Source: Oligoflexales bacterium
GTDB lineage: Bacteria > Bdellovibrionota_B > Oligoflexia > Oligoflexales > RGVZ01
Length of the DNA stretch: 56,871 nucleotides
NCBI GenBank assembly: GCA_947445775.1
Contig: CANFEB010000011.1
Span: 1 to 56,871, forward strand
Reading direction: 5' to 3'
A model generated the notes under the pieces. It was not told the origin of the DNA, made no database searches, and saw only the letters and a list, made by a program, of their open reading frames with translations. Position numbers and translations under genes: made by a program. Shown here piece by piece: positions 41,489 through 48,718 of this stretch (its first letter is position 1; every line of letters starts with the position of its first letter).

Positions 41489-42853
41489 ATGAAACAAATC
41501 CTGTTCAAAAAATTCGCGCACGGTGTTTTTCTCTTGCTCTTTGCCGGGCCCTTGGCGGCCATGGGCCAAACGGCGCCTGCCCCCTCGAACGCAGCCGATG
41601 TCTCCAAAAAAATTCCCCAAAATATCCCAAAGGTTCTTGTTACGGATTGGCGCCTTTTTGGGGTCGACCCTGACCTGGCGCGCCAGATCCGCAATCGCCT
41701 CAGCAAGTCGAGAGAAATCCTGATTAAAAAATGGGCAGACGGTGGTTCGTTGGATGCTTTTGCGGAAAAATCGCCGAAGAAAACTCCGCCCCTGCTAAAA
41801 AAATTCGCCACCGCCGTGGCCGTCTCCACTGACGCAACACCAGCCGCTGTTGGAGCTTCCATCGTCTACGAGCCAGTCCTCTGCCGCCTCGGGGACCGTT
41901 ACGTTTTGCACCTCGGAGCCGCCGACACCGTTTTGGGAACCCTTCGCAGCGCCGCCAACACTAGCGTTGATGCCAAACAGTTCGAGGCCGATGCCCGGGA
42001 TTCGAGCCGCGCCAAAAATATCGAAAATCTAGTTAGCGGTCTGGCTGCACGCATCAATGTGACCGGCGACGGCAAGACCCAAGACAATAGCGCCCTTCAC
42101 ATCGGCATGGCCCTGGGCCGCGAACAAACCCGCCGTGACGAGGGGTCAGCCTTTTGCGCCTTGGCATTGCTGGCCCAAAATCTAGCCGACCAAAAATTCA
42201 CCGTCGTCCGTCCCTGGGGCAGCGAAACTTTGGCCAAAATCCGCAACAGCCTGGGCTTGCCGTCAACCTTGCGGCGTCCGACGCGGACTCTAGTCTTTCT
42301 TTGGGATCTTCCGCGCACAACTGCGACAGCCCAAAATCCAATGCCACTCAAGGCTACAATCAACATTTCGGAATCCGTCCTCGGCCAGCCTCTGCCAAAA
42401 ATCCCCGAGACCGATTGGTCCGGAAAAATTGCGGCGGACGGTCAAATCAGCCTGACGCCGGCCAATAGCGCCTTGATGGATTTTCTCACGCGCGAGAGAA
42501 ACTCCTTGAGCCTGACCGAGGCCCCCCAGGTCGCCAAGATCAACCGGGCTTGGATTTACCTGGATAAAGGTCGCGCCTATGGGCTGCAGATGGATGACCG
42601 CCTTGTGATTGGCGGCGCAGGTGCTGGCGGTGCAGGGGCAAACTCCAGTTCAGCCAACTACAGCGCCGCCATCAAGGGGCATGTCGTTGGATTTTTCGGC
42701 CCCGAGAAAAAAATCACTTCACCGCGCGGATTTCCCGTCAACGAAGGCGCGATTGTTTTTATCCGCAAGGGCCAAGGCGAAACCAAAGTTGGTCAGACTT
42801 TCGTCTACGATGAAACCGTCTTTCCGACCACGTACCCAGCGGCCGGAAAATAA
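41489..42853 (+). CDS. Exported protein of unknown function
   Basis: About 454 residues from ATG 41489. Signal peptide MKQILFKKFAHGVFLLLFAG PLAAMG, then a mature protein with no membrane segment: NIPKVLVTDWRLFGVDPDLA, SIVYEPVLCRLGDRYVLHLG, ALHIGMALGREQTRRDEGSA, TLVFLWDLPRTTATAQNPMP and a C-terminal NRAWIYLDKGRAYGLQMDDR with a Gly/Ala/Ser loop (GGAGAGGAGANSSS). The end (GHVVGFFGPEKKI; GAIVFIRKGQGETKVGQTFV) resembles small beta-barrel modules of exported proteins, but no family is recognised. Start lacks a clear Shine-Dalgarno. The 200 bases upstream hold no gene I can support. Confidence 0.72.
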   Translation: MKQILFKKFAHGVFLLLFAGPLAAMGQTAPAPSNAADVSKKIPQNIPKVLVTDWRLFGVDPDLARQIRNRLSKSREILIKKWADGGSLDAFAEKSPKKTPPLLKKFATAVAVSTDATPAAVGASIVYEPVLCRLGDRYVLHLGAADTVLGTLRSAANTSVDAKQFEADARDSSRAKNIENLVSGLAARINVTGDGKTQDNSALHIGMALGREQTRRDEGSAFCALALLAQNLADQKFTVVRPWGSETLAKIRNSLGLPSTLRRPTRTLVFLWDLPRTTATAQNPMPLKATINISESVLGQPLPKIPETDWSGKIAADGQISLTPANSALMDFLTRERNSLSLTEAPQVAKINRAWIYLDKGRAYGLQMDDRLVIGGAGAGGAGANSSSANYSAAIKGHVVGFFGPEKKITSPRGFPVNEGAIVFIRKGQGETKVGQTFVYDETVFPTTYPAAGK

Positions 42854-42867
42854 TCAGGAAAATTATA

Positions 42868-43164
42868 GGTGATCACGGCGGCAATCGGATTTTTTTGGCT
42901 GTGGCATCTGATTTGGCGTCTGATTTTGTTGCCGCCAGCAAGAGTTGGCCAAAATACTTGTCGACAGACAACGATCCACTTTTTAAGTACTGGCTTTGGC
43001 AAGAAAACCTTGAATCCTATTGCCACATAGACGAAATCAAAACGGTGCCCTACTGCCCTTGGAGTCACCCATTCGGCGAGCGTCATCTTGCATCGATAGA
43101 TTTGAAGAACTTCGGGTGGAAGTCGGTGTGTGGCGGAATGTATGCGACGCCAATAGCGGCGTAG
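42868..43164 (+). pseudogene. Remnant of an rve (DDE integrase-type) transposase
   Basis: The frame from about 42895 reads AASKSWPKYLSTDNDPLFKY, WLWQENLESYCHIDEIKTVP, YCPWSHPFGERHL. This matches the core of rve-domain transposases, where a G..LPKYLS.D.DPLF block with catalytic Asp is followed by EIKxVPY.P.SHPFVERLIGT with the catalytic Glu. Here the Glu survives (FGER), but the conserved RREYLD region after it is replaced, and upstream domains including the first Asp are lost. No terminal inverted repeats are visible. It is 105 bases before an intact DUF4143 ATPase gene and shows past transposition at this spot. Confidence 0.75.
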
Positions 43165-43203
43165 CTTCTAATTTGAGGACCCACACGATAGCTGGAAGCC
43201 TAT

Positions 43204-43232
43204 TTGACACCTGGAGACTCTCGGAGTAGATT
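43204..43232 (+). promoter_or_regulatory. Sigma-70-type promoter for the second intact ATPase
   Basis: TTGACA (43204-43209), 17-base spacer, TAGATT (43227-43232), 36 bases before ATG 43269. Confidence 0.6.
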
Positions 43233-43268
43233 CCGAATATAGCCTCTAATAATGGAACGGTGTCCGCG

Positions 43269-44432
43269 ATGTTTAAAAGGCTTTCTAACCCACTGTTATC
43301 TAATAGTTTTTTTATTTTTGGCGCGAGGGGCACCGGTAAAAGCACGCTGGTAAAAGATCTCCTATCCAAATCTAGAACCTGGGTCATAGATCTCTTAAAT
43401 GCCGACGAGCTTGAACATTTTTCACTTCATCCGCAAGCATTGGCGCAAGAAGCGTTGGCACGCAAAGCGGAACTCGAATGGATATTGGTCGATGAAGTTC
43501 AAAAGCTCCCGAAGCTACTTGATGTCGTGCACTCGATTATGGAAAATCCCAATACGCGGCATATCAAATTTGCGTTAACCGGGTCCAGCGCCAGGAAGCT
43601 AAAAATTGTGGGAGCGAATCTTCTTGCAGGTCGCGCCTTTGTGAATGAATTCTATCCCCTGACATACCGCGAACTTGGTGATCAATTTGATTTATTAACT
43701 GCCGTTAATTTCGGAACGCTTCCAAAAATCTCATCACTTAATACGGATCTCGAGCGCAAGGAATATTTAAGAACTTATGCCAGGACTTATCTGAAGGAGG
43801 AGGTATGGGATGAGAGGCTTGTCCAAAATCTTGATCCATTTCGAAAGTTTTTAGAGGTCGCGGCAAAGTCGAATGGCACCATAGTGAATTATTCCAATGT
43901 GGCGAAACAAACAGGAGTCGATGATAAGACCGTTAAGAAATATTTTGAAATTTTGGCCGATACGTTCCTCGGGTTTTATCTCGAAAGCTACCACAGATCC
44001 GTACGAGCACAGCAGATATTGTCGCCAAAGTTTTACCTTTTTGATGCCGGAGTAAAACGGTCCATGGAGGGAATACTTAATGTCCCTGTCGCTCCACGCA
44101 CCTATAGTTTTGGACGAGCCTTTGAGCACTTCATTTTGTGTGAATGCCACCGCCTCAATACCTACCTAAGGCTCGATTACAAATTTTCTTACCTTAAAAC
44201 AAAAAGCGATCTTGAAATTGATCTTATTATCGAACGTCCCGGGCAATCAATCGTCGTTGTTGAAATCAAGAGCACCGATACTAGCACCGATGACGACTCC
44301 TCAGTTATCAAACAGTTTTTAGATGATTTTCCCGACGCAATGTACCGAGTGTGGTCAAATGATTATCGATCACTACAGTATGGAGACATCAAAGCCGTGC
44401 ATTGGCAGAAAGGCTTAGCCGAGATTTTTTAG
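43269..44432 (+). CDS. DUF4143-family AAA ATPase, second intact copy
   Basis: 387 residues from ATG 43269, chosen because it gives the same 18-residue spacing to FFIFG as the copy at 37386. Walker A GARGTGKS in NSFFIFGARGTGKSTLVKDL; Walker B ELEWILVDEVQKLPKLLDVV; ALTGSSARKLKIVGANLLAG; LKEEVWDERLVQNLDPFRKF; SPKFYLFDAGVKRSMEG; nuclease-like DLEIDLIIERPGQSIVVVEI with KST. It aligns along its length with the copies at 37386 and 6511 but is clearly diverged, so the three are paralogues rather than recent duplicates. AT-rich compared with flanking housekeeping genes. Flanked by a transposase remnant and a nuclease-gene graveyard. Confidence 0.9.
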   Translation: MFKRLSNPLLSNSFFIFGARGTGKSTLVKDLLSKSRTWVIDLLNADELEHFSLHPQALAQEALARKAELEWILVDEVQKLPKLLDVVHSIMENPNTRHIKFALTGSSARKLKIVGANLLAGRAFVNEFYPLTYRELGDQFDLLTAVNFGTLPKISSLNTDLERKEYLRTYARTYLKEEVWDERLVQNLDPFRKFLEVAAKSNGTIVNYSNVAKQTGVDDKTVKKYFEILADTFLGFYLESYHRSVRAQQILSPKFYLFDAGVKRSMEGILNVPVAPRTYSFGRAFEHFILCECHRLNTYLRLDYKFSYLKTKSDLEIDLIIERPGQSIVVVEIKSTDTSTDDDSSVIKQFLDDFPDAMYRVWSNDYRSLQYGDIKAVHWQKGLAEIF

Positions 44433-44434
44433 CT

Positions 44435-44491
44435 AGTTTCTGGCGCGAAAGCGCCAGAAACTATCCCGAGTGTAGCGAGGGATCTCGACGC
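44435..44491 (-). repeat. 57-bp palindromic element, left inverted copy
   Basis: Contains a perfect hairpin AGTTTCTGGCGC-GAAA-GCGCCAGAAACT (44435-44462) and ATCCC...GGGAT. Inverted relative to 45498-45554, with about three differences. Read on the minus strand it gives RRDPSLHSG, stop, FLALSRQK at the end of a GIY-YIG remnant. Starts three bases after the ATPase stop, so it may also terminate that gene. Confidence 0.92.
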
Positions 44492-44634
44492 TCAGGGTTC
44501 AGAGAGGTCACGAGGACGTCCTTCTTCGCCCGGTTCAAGCCTTTGAGCTGACGCTCGCGTTGGCGTGCTGCCTCCATGTCCGGATGTGCCTCGAAGTAGA
44601 CCAGCCTGTGGACGTTGTACTATTTCGTGAGTCA
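44461..44634 (-). pseudogene. C-terminal remnant of a GIY-YIG endonuclease-like gene
   Basis: Minus-strand frame: TK, stop, YNVHRLVYFEAHPDMEAARQ, RERQLKGLNRAKKDVLVTSL, NPERRDPSLHSG, stop. This matches the C-terminal half of stand-alone GIY-YIG proteins (typically FTKKYGV..LVYYE....EAA.ARE.QLK.W.R..K..LI...NPEW.DL). The GIY and YIG motifs and the catalytic N-terminus are missing, and an in-frame TAG occurs before YNV. The 3' end runs into the 57-bp palindromic element. It ends abruptly where a SIMPL-domain remnant begins on the other strand. Confidence 0.72.
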
Positions 44635-44901
44635 TGCCTGGAGACAGCCACGCAGAACGCCGTAGCCAAAGCAGCCCGTCTGGGCGGAGGCGGAGGCGTT
44701 AAGGTAGGTGAATTGTTGCAAGTCGCCGAGAGCGCGGGGCGCGGTGATTATTATGGAGGTCCCCAGTACGACGCTTCCATGGTCACGTCGGATGGGGGCG
44801 TCGAGGTAAGTGCAGATGCACCTCCTCCTGCCCCGGTCGTCCAGACCAAGGCTGTGGACCTGTCGGTCAGCGTGACGGCACGGTTTGCCATGCAGCGTTA
44901 A
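44635..44901 (+). pseudogene. C-terminal remnant of a SIMPL (DUF541) domain protein
   Basis: The frame from Cys codon 44635 reads CLETATQNAVAKAARLGGGG, VKVGELLQVAESAG, then APVVQTKAVDLSVSVTARFA MQR and a stop. This resembles the end of SIMPL proteins: an A...A...A..LA...GVKLG.VL.V.E helix-strand, a variable loop, and a final L.VSVSVTF.L strand. Everything before this helix is missing, replaced by the GIY-YIG remnant. SIMPL proteins are usually exported; here no start or signal peptide remains. Confidence 0.62.
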
Positions 44902-44913
44902 AGGTCTGAAAGT

Positions 44914-45150
44914 TTACTTCCACCCGGGGTTCCACAATCCCGGGCTTTCTTTTTCTGGAATCAAGTCCGACGCCGGAATCCAAAGGCGGGCATTGCGATC
45001 GCAAACCGCCATCACTTCTAGCCACAAGGCGCCAAATTCATCGTAACGCCGCCCGCTGATGCGGAACTGGCGCCATCCCTGCACATCCTTCGAGGACGTC
45101 CACTTGGCGTTGACGGCAAGGTTTTTGTTTTCGTACTTTTTGGCAGTCAT
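44914..45150 (-). CDS. Trp-rich TIGR02450/DUF2389-like small protein
   Basis: About 78 residues from ATG 45150: NAVNAKW-like start (MTAKKYENKNLAVNAKWTSS), QGWRQFRISGRRYDEFGALW, LEVMAVCDRNARLWIPASDL, ESPGLWNPGWK. The pattern of KWT, GWRxF, hydrophobic AVCDR.aR.WIP, and terminal W.PGW matches the Trp-rich TIGR02450 family of unknown function. Start uncertain: no Shine-Dalgarno precedes this ATG, and the frame is open to 45315. It may itself be a survivor within the surrounding gene remnants. Confidence 0.6.
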   Translation of the reverse strand: MTAKKYENKNLAVNAKWTSSKDVQGWRQFRISGRRYDEFGALWLEVMAVCDRNARLWIPASDLIPEKESPGLWNPGWK

Positions 45151-45309
45151 GAAAAAGGAGTCTACGGTGTCCATGATCGAATTCAAAGATGCAAAGTCGG
45201 CGACCAGTCCGACATAGATTCTGACGGGCCAGATTTCGTGTTCGAGTCTGGGGCTGGACTTGGCGCAGGATTTGGGTCTGGCAACGTCGAAACAGCCCTG
45301 GGGATTCGC

Positions 45310-45691
45310 ATGCATGTCACGCTTAATCCCGGCGCCGCGGCGGACTTTGAATATCTGGTTGGCGCGATGCCAGAAAAATCCCCATCGGCGCGTCCGTCTA
45401 AGCGTTCATCTGGGGCGAAGGCCGACGGCGGCAACATGGCGCTCAGGCTTCCCCTTGCCAACAGATATATTCCCGCGGCACTTCGGCGGGAGGTGGTGCG
45501 TCGAGATCCCTCGCTACGCTCGGGATGGTTTCTGGCGCTTTCGCGCCAGAAACCAACTAGAGTTTGACCATGTGAACCCGCGGGCATTTGGGGAACAGAA
45601 CAGCCTGGGGAACTTGCGCCTGTTATGCCGCGCGCACAAATCAGAGGGTGGAAGTCCCTGCCGGTCATTCGGATGCGGCGGCGCAGAATAG
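45310..45691 (+). pseudogene. HNH endonuclease remnant disrupted by a palindromic element
   Basis: First frame: MHVTLNPGAAADFEYLVGAM, ANRYIPAALRREVVRRD, then PSLRSGWFLALSRQK encoded by a 57-bp repeat, and a stop. Second frame: RNQLEFDHVNPRAFGEQNSL, GNLRLLCRAHKSEGG. Together they are the standard HNH layout, RYIPA.VRREV..RD, a zinc-knuckle C..C, LEFDHV.P.A.GG...NLRLLCRAHN. The element replaces the zinc-knuckle segment and the frame shifts after it. The catalytic His (FDHV) and the Asn/His end survive but are detached from a start. Inactive as read. Confidence 0.78.
45498..45554 (+). repeat. 57-bp palindromic element, right inverted copy
   Basis: GCGTCGAGATCCCTCGCTAC, then GCTCGGGATGG and GTTTCTGGCGCTTTCGCGCC AGAAAC. 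Reverse complement of 44435-44491 with about three differences. Inserted after an Arg-Arg-Asp codon run of the HNH gene, the same protein context (RRD) as in the GIY-YIG remnant. Confidence 0.92.
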
Positions 45692-45710
45692 CGACCCTGT
45701 GCGCACAGCA

Positions 45711-46952
45711 CTAATATTCCAAAAAGTCCAAATCCCGGTCAAATGATTCTTCAAGGTGCCACAAGGCAATGGCGGCCAAGGTGCAGCACGCCACGCCGAC
45801 AATTCCAGCGGCAACGATGCGGCCATAGTCCGCCGACAAAAACTTGAACGACAAGGTGATCAAAACCACAGAACCGCGCACAAAGTTGGGGACCGTGGTT
45901 GCCACCGTCGCGCGCAAGTTGGTGCCAAATTGTTCGGCTGCAATGGTCACAAACATCGCCCAGTAACCAACTCCCGTGCCCATCAGGACACACACGCCGT
46001 AGTAATAGCCAGGGGATTGATCGCGCGAGGATAAATATAAAACAACGGCTAGGATCGTCCCGGTTAGAAATCCCGCCACGGCCCTCTTACGGCTACGCAG
46101 CGCTTGACTAACTAGACCACTGGAAATGTCACCGATGACCAAACCACCGTAGGCAAACATGATGGCCATCCCCGGAGACACCGGCCCCGTCGCGCCAAGA
46201 TCCGCGCAAATTTCACGCGAAAACGTCACAAGAATTCCAATAACAAACCAAATCGGCAGGCCAATCAAAATGCATTTTACATAACGAACCAGACGGACTG
46301 GACTGCGCAAAAGCAGCATCAAGTCGCCGCGCGCGACCCCAGCCTTGCCCTTGACGCTATTAAACATCCCGGAATCAAACATGCGCATTCGGGCCACAAG
46401 CAACATCAACCCAAGAACACCGCCGACGACATAGGCCAACTGCCACGAAAAAAATTCGCCGATAAGCCCGGCAGTGATCGCCCCGGAAACACCGATCCCC
46501 GCAACCAACGAGGTCCCAAGCCCACGCCGGTCCTTCGGCAAAGTCTCAGCCACCAACGTGATCGCGGCTCCAAGCTCGCCAGCGAGGCCAATGCCCGCAA
46601 TAAAACGCAACCAAGCATAGGCACCGACAGGATCGCTAAGCGGGATCCAGCCAATGAGGCCGTTGGCGATGTTGGCCAGAGAATACATGATGATCGAGCC
46701 AAATAAGACGGAAACGCGCCCGCGCTTATCACCCAGAATCCCCCACAAAATCCCGCCGAGCAGCATCCCCGTCATTTGCATATTGAGCAGGCGAATGCCG
46801 ACGGATTCTAGCTGGTCCGGCAATACCCCCAAAGATCTCAGGCTGGGCACGCGCACAATGCTGAAGAGGACCAGATCGTAGATATCGACGAAGTAACCGA
46901 GGGCACCGATGACCACCGTGGTGGTGAGGACGGAGCGCAATCCGTGTTTCAC
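45711..46952 (-). CDS. MFS transporter
   Basis: A 413-residue inner-membrane transporter with about 12 hydrophobic segments. Major facilitator motifs: GALGYFVDIYDLVLFSIVRV in TM1, the TM2-3 loop GILGDKRGRVSVLFGSI (motif A, GxxxDxxGRR-like), and WLRFIAGIGLAGELGAAITL in TM4-5 with VAETLPKDRRG. The order and the ELGA..LV.E.LPKD.RG block resemble the metabolite:H+ symporter (sugar/aromatic acid) branch. Substrate unknown. GTG start at 46952 has GGAG eight bases upstream. Divergent from the DedA gene. No operon partner. Confidence 0.9.
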   Translation of the reverse strand: MKHGLRSVLTTTVVIGALGYFVDIYDLVLFSIVRVPSLRSLGVLPDQLESVGIRLLNMQMTGMLLGGILWGILGDKRGRVSVLFGSIIMYSLANIANGLIGWIPLSDPVGAYAWLRFIAGIGLAGELGAAITLVAETLPKDRRGLGTSLVAGIGVSGAITAGLIGEFFSWQLAYVVGGVLGLMLLVARMRMFDSGMFNSVKGKAGVARGDLMLLLRSPVRLVRYVKCILIGLPIWFVIGILVTFSREICADLGATGPVSPGMAIMFAYGGLVIGDISSGLVSQALRSRKRAVAGFLTGTILAVVLYLSSRDQSPGYYYGVCVLMGTGVGYWAMFVTIAAEQFGTNLRATVATTVPNFVRGSVVLITLSFKFLSADYGRIVAAGIVGVACCTLAAIALWHLEESFDRDLDFLEY

Positions 46953-47028
46953 ACTTGATACTCCAGCAAGATGGCGACTACATTAGATGGAACTATCCGC
47001 TTTGTATCAGAATCCTACCGGAGGCGTC

Positions 47029-47685
47029 ATGGAATTCCTGTTGCAACTCACTGACTGGTTTTTGCACCTGGACGTACACCTCAACGAACTCGTGGTGGTG
47101 ATGGGCCCCTGGCTCTACCTCTTAGTGTTCGCCATTGTCTTCTGCGAAACAGGACTCGTTGTCATGCCGTTTTTGCCGGGCGATTCGCTGCTGTTCGCCT
47201 TGGGCGCCATGGCTGCCCTGCCGACCTCGCCGTTGCAAATAGTGCCCTTGTTTTTTCTGCTCTTGATCGCTGGAATTCTTGGCGATGCGACCAACTATCA
47301 TATTGGCAAGTATCTCGGACCAAAAGTCTTCAACCGCGAGGACTCTTGGCTGCTGCGCAAGGATCACCTGCGCAAAACTCAAGAGTTTTATGAACGCCAC
47401 GGCGGCAAAACCATCATCATCGCGCGTTTCATGCCGATCATCCGAACGTTTGCACCGTTTGTCGCCGGAATTGGCACCATGGAATACCGGCGCTTCGCAA
47501 TTTTCAACGTGACCGGCGCTCTGCTGTGGGTGGGAAGTTTTCTCGTCGCCGGATATTTTCTCGGCAACATCCCGGCCGTCCAGCGTAACTTTCACATCAT
47601 CATTGTCGCCATCGTGATCATTTCCATCATGCCGGGTGTCGTTGAATGGTTACGCATCAAACAACGCGCAAGGAAGTCGATATGA
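47029..47685 (+). CDS. DedA-family membrane protein
   Basis: 218 residues from ATG 47029 (GGAGG four to five bases upstream). DedA/SNARE-associated signatures: VFCETGLVVMPFLPGDSLLF (the FxExGxxxPxxPG motif), AGILGDATNYHIGKYLGPKV (G-D-x3-Y-x-IG), ERHGGKTIIIARFMPIIRTF with APFVAG, and WVGSFLVAGYFLGNIPAVQR. Members act in undecaprenyl-phosphate and phospholipid flipping across the inner membrane. Its stop overlaps the next start (ATGA), so it is co-translated with the aldose epimerase gene. Confidence 0.93.
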   Translation: MEFLLQLTDWFLHLDVHLNELVVVMGPWLYLLVFAIVFCETGLVVMPFLPGDSLLFALGAMAALPTSPLQIVPLFFLLLIAGILGDATNYHIGKYLGPKVFNREDSWLLRKDHLRKTQEFYERHGGKTIIIARFMPIIRTFAPFVAGIGTMEYRRFAIFNVTGALLWVGSFLVAGYFLGNIPAVQRNFHIIIVAIVIISIMPGVVEWLRIKQRARKSI

Positions 47686-48671
47686 CGCCGCCGACCATAA
47701 CCCTTGAAAACGGCCAGGCGAGTGCCGTTATCCTGCCCAGTGCTGGGGCTACCGTGGCCTCGCTGGACATCGGTGGGACACCAGTTCTGATGGCCGTTCG
47801 CCAGCCCGTTGCTGCCGGCGCGTGGCCGGCGGGAGGCATGCCCATTTGCTTTCCATTTGCTGGGCGCGTGTGGCACGAGGGAAAACTTGGCAGTTACGTC
47901 ACGGGCGCCAGCCTAGCGCATGCGACCCATGGGACCCATGGGAAGGAATTCACATCATCCCGGCAATCGTCACAGCCTTTACCACTACCAATGCCGCTGC
48001 ACGGATTTGCGTTCGGCTCGACGTGGAAAATTGAGAACCAAGGTAACTCCGAAGCTACCCTTCTTTTAAACGACAGCACGGAAACTCAAAAGATTTTTCC
48101 TTGGCGCTTCACAGCCCGGATCAAATACAGGCTTTTGCCTGCAGCCCTTGAAACTCAATTAAGTCTGCGTTGTGATGAAATTTTAGATGCTGCTCAAGAT
48201 ATGCCTATGCCGGTAGCTCCGGGCTTGCATCCATACTTTTCCGCGAAGCATCCCGTCGAAAAATGCGACGGCTACTTTTCCTTTGCCTACGACAATCTCG
48301 AAGTTCCGGCGTTAGAAGCTATTGCGGTCACCGCCGAGGGCAATGCAGGGCCGAAAAAATTTGCCGCTGACATGCTGGCAGCGCCAACGGGACCATCAGG
48401 CCTCACCGTTCCGCTTCACAACGAAATTGCGCACAACTTGATTTTTGGTGGTATCTCGCACCGCGCAGCCAGCATCGGAAAAATCCGTTTGTCTTGGACA
48501 AAAGAATCACCGTGGCGCCATCTAGTCTGCTGGGCGAAACCAGATCAGCATTTCTTTTGCGTTGAGCCCTGGTACGGCCTGCCAGACGCAGTCCATCGCA
48601 AGGACGGCGTCATTAAATTACAAGCAGGGGCGTCGTGCGCGTTTGATTTCAAAATTGAAATCAAAATCTAA
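47682..48671 (+). CDS. Aldose 1-epimerase-like protein
   Basis: 329 residues from ATG 47682. Galactose-mutarotase-like beta-sandwich motifs: GQASAVILPSAGATVASLDI, GGMPICFPFAGRVWHEGKLG, PLPMPLHGFAFGSTWKIENQ (the His of LHGFA), MPVAPGLHPYFSA (the second catalytic His) and CVEPWYGLPDAVHRKDGVIK (the Glu in FCVEPW). This set fits aldose 1-epimerase or glucose-6-phosphate 1-epimerase-type enzymes; substrate not determined. Overlaps the DedA stop by four bases and has AAGGAAG upstream. Confidence 0.88.
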   Translation: MTPPTITLENGQASAVILPSAGATVASLDIGGTPVLMAVRQPVAAGAWPAGGMPICFPFAGRVWHEGKLGSYVTGASLAHATHGTHGKEFTSSRQSSQPLPLPMPLHGFAFGSTWKIENQGNSEATLLLNDSTETQKIFPWRFTARIKYRLLPAALETQLSLRCDEILDAAQDMPMPVAPGLHPYFSAKHPVEKCDGYFSFAYDNLEVPALEAIAVTAEGNAGPKKFAADMLAAPTGPSGLTVPLHNEIAHNLIFGGISHRAASIGKIRLSWTKESPWRHLVCWAKPDQHFFCVEPWYGLPDAVHRKDGVIKLQAGASCAFDFKIEIKI

Positions 48672-48687
48672 TCCGGACTCTATCCTT

Positions 48688-48705
48688 AAAAAACACGTGG
48701 GTGTT
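48688..48705 (-). terminator. Weak terminator candidate between convergent genes
   Basis: On the minus strand AACAC-CCAC-GTGTT followed by T6. The stem is only 5 bp, so support is modest. It is the only structure seen between the aldose epimerase and phospholipase D genes. Confidence 0.35.
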
Positions 48706-48718
48706 CGCCGAGATCTAT

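Noticed and set aside
44435-45554. Composite transposon bounded by the 57-bp inverted repeats
   Set aside because: No transposase lies between the repeats, the copies sit inside gene remnants in a fixed codon context, and no target duplication is visible; a palindromic coding element fits better.
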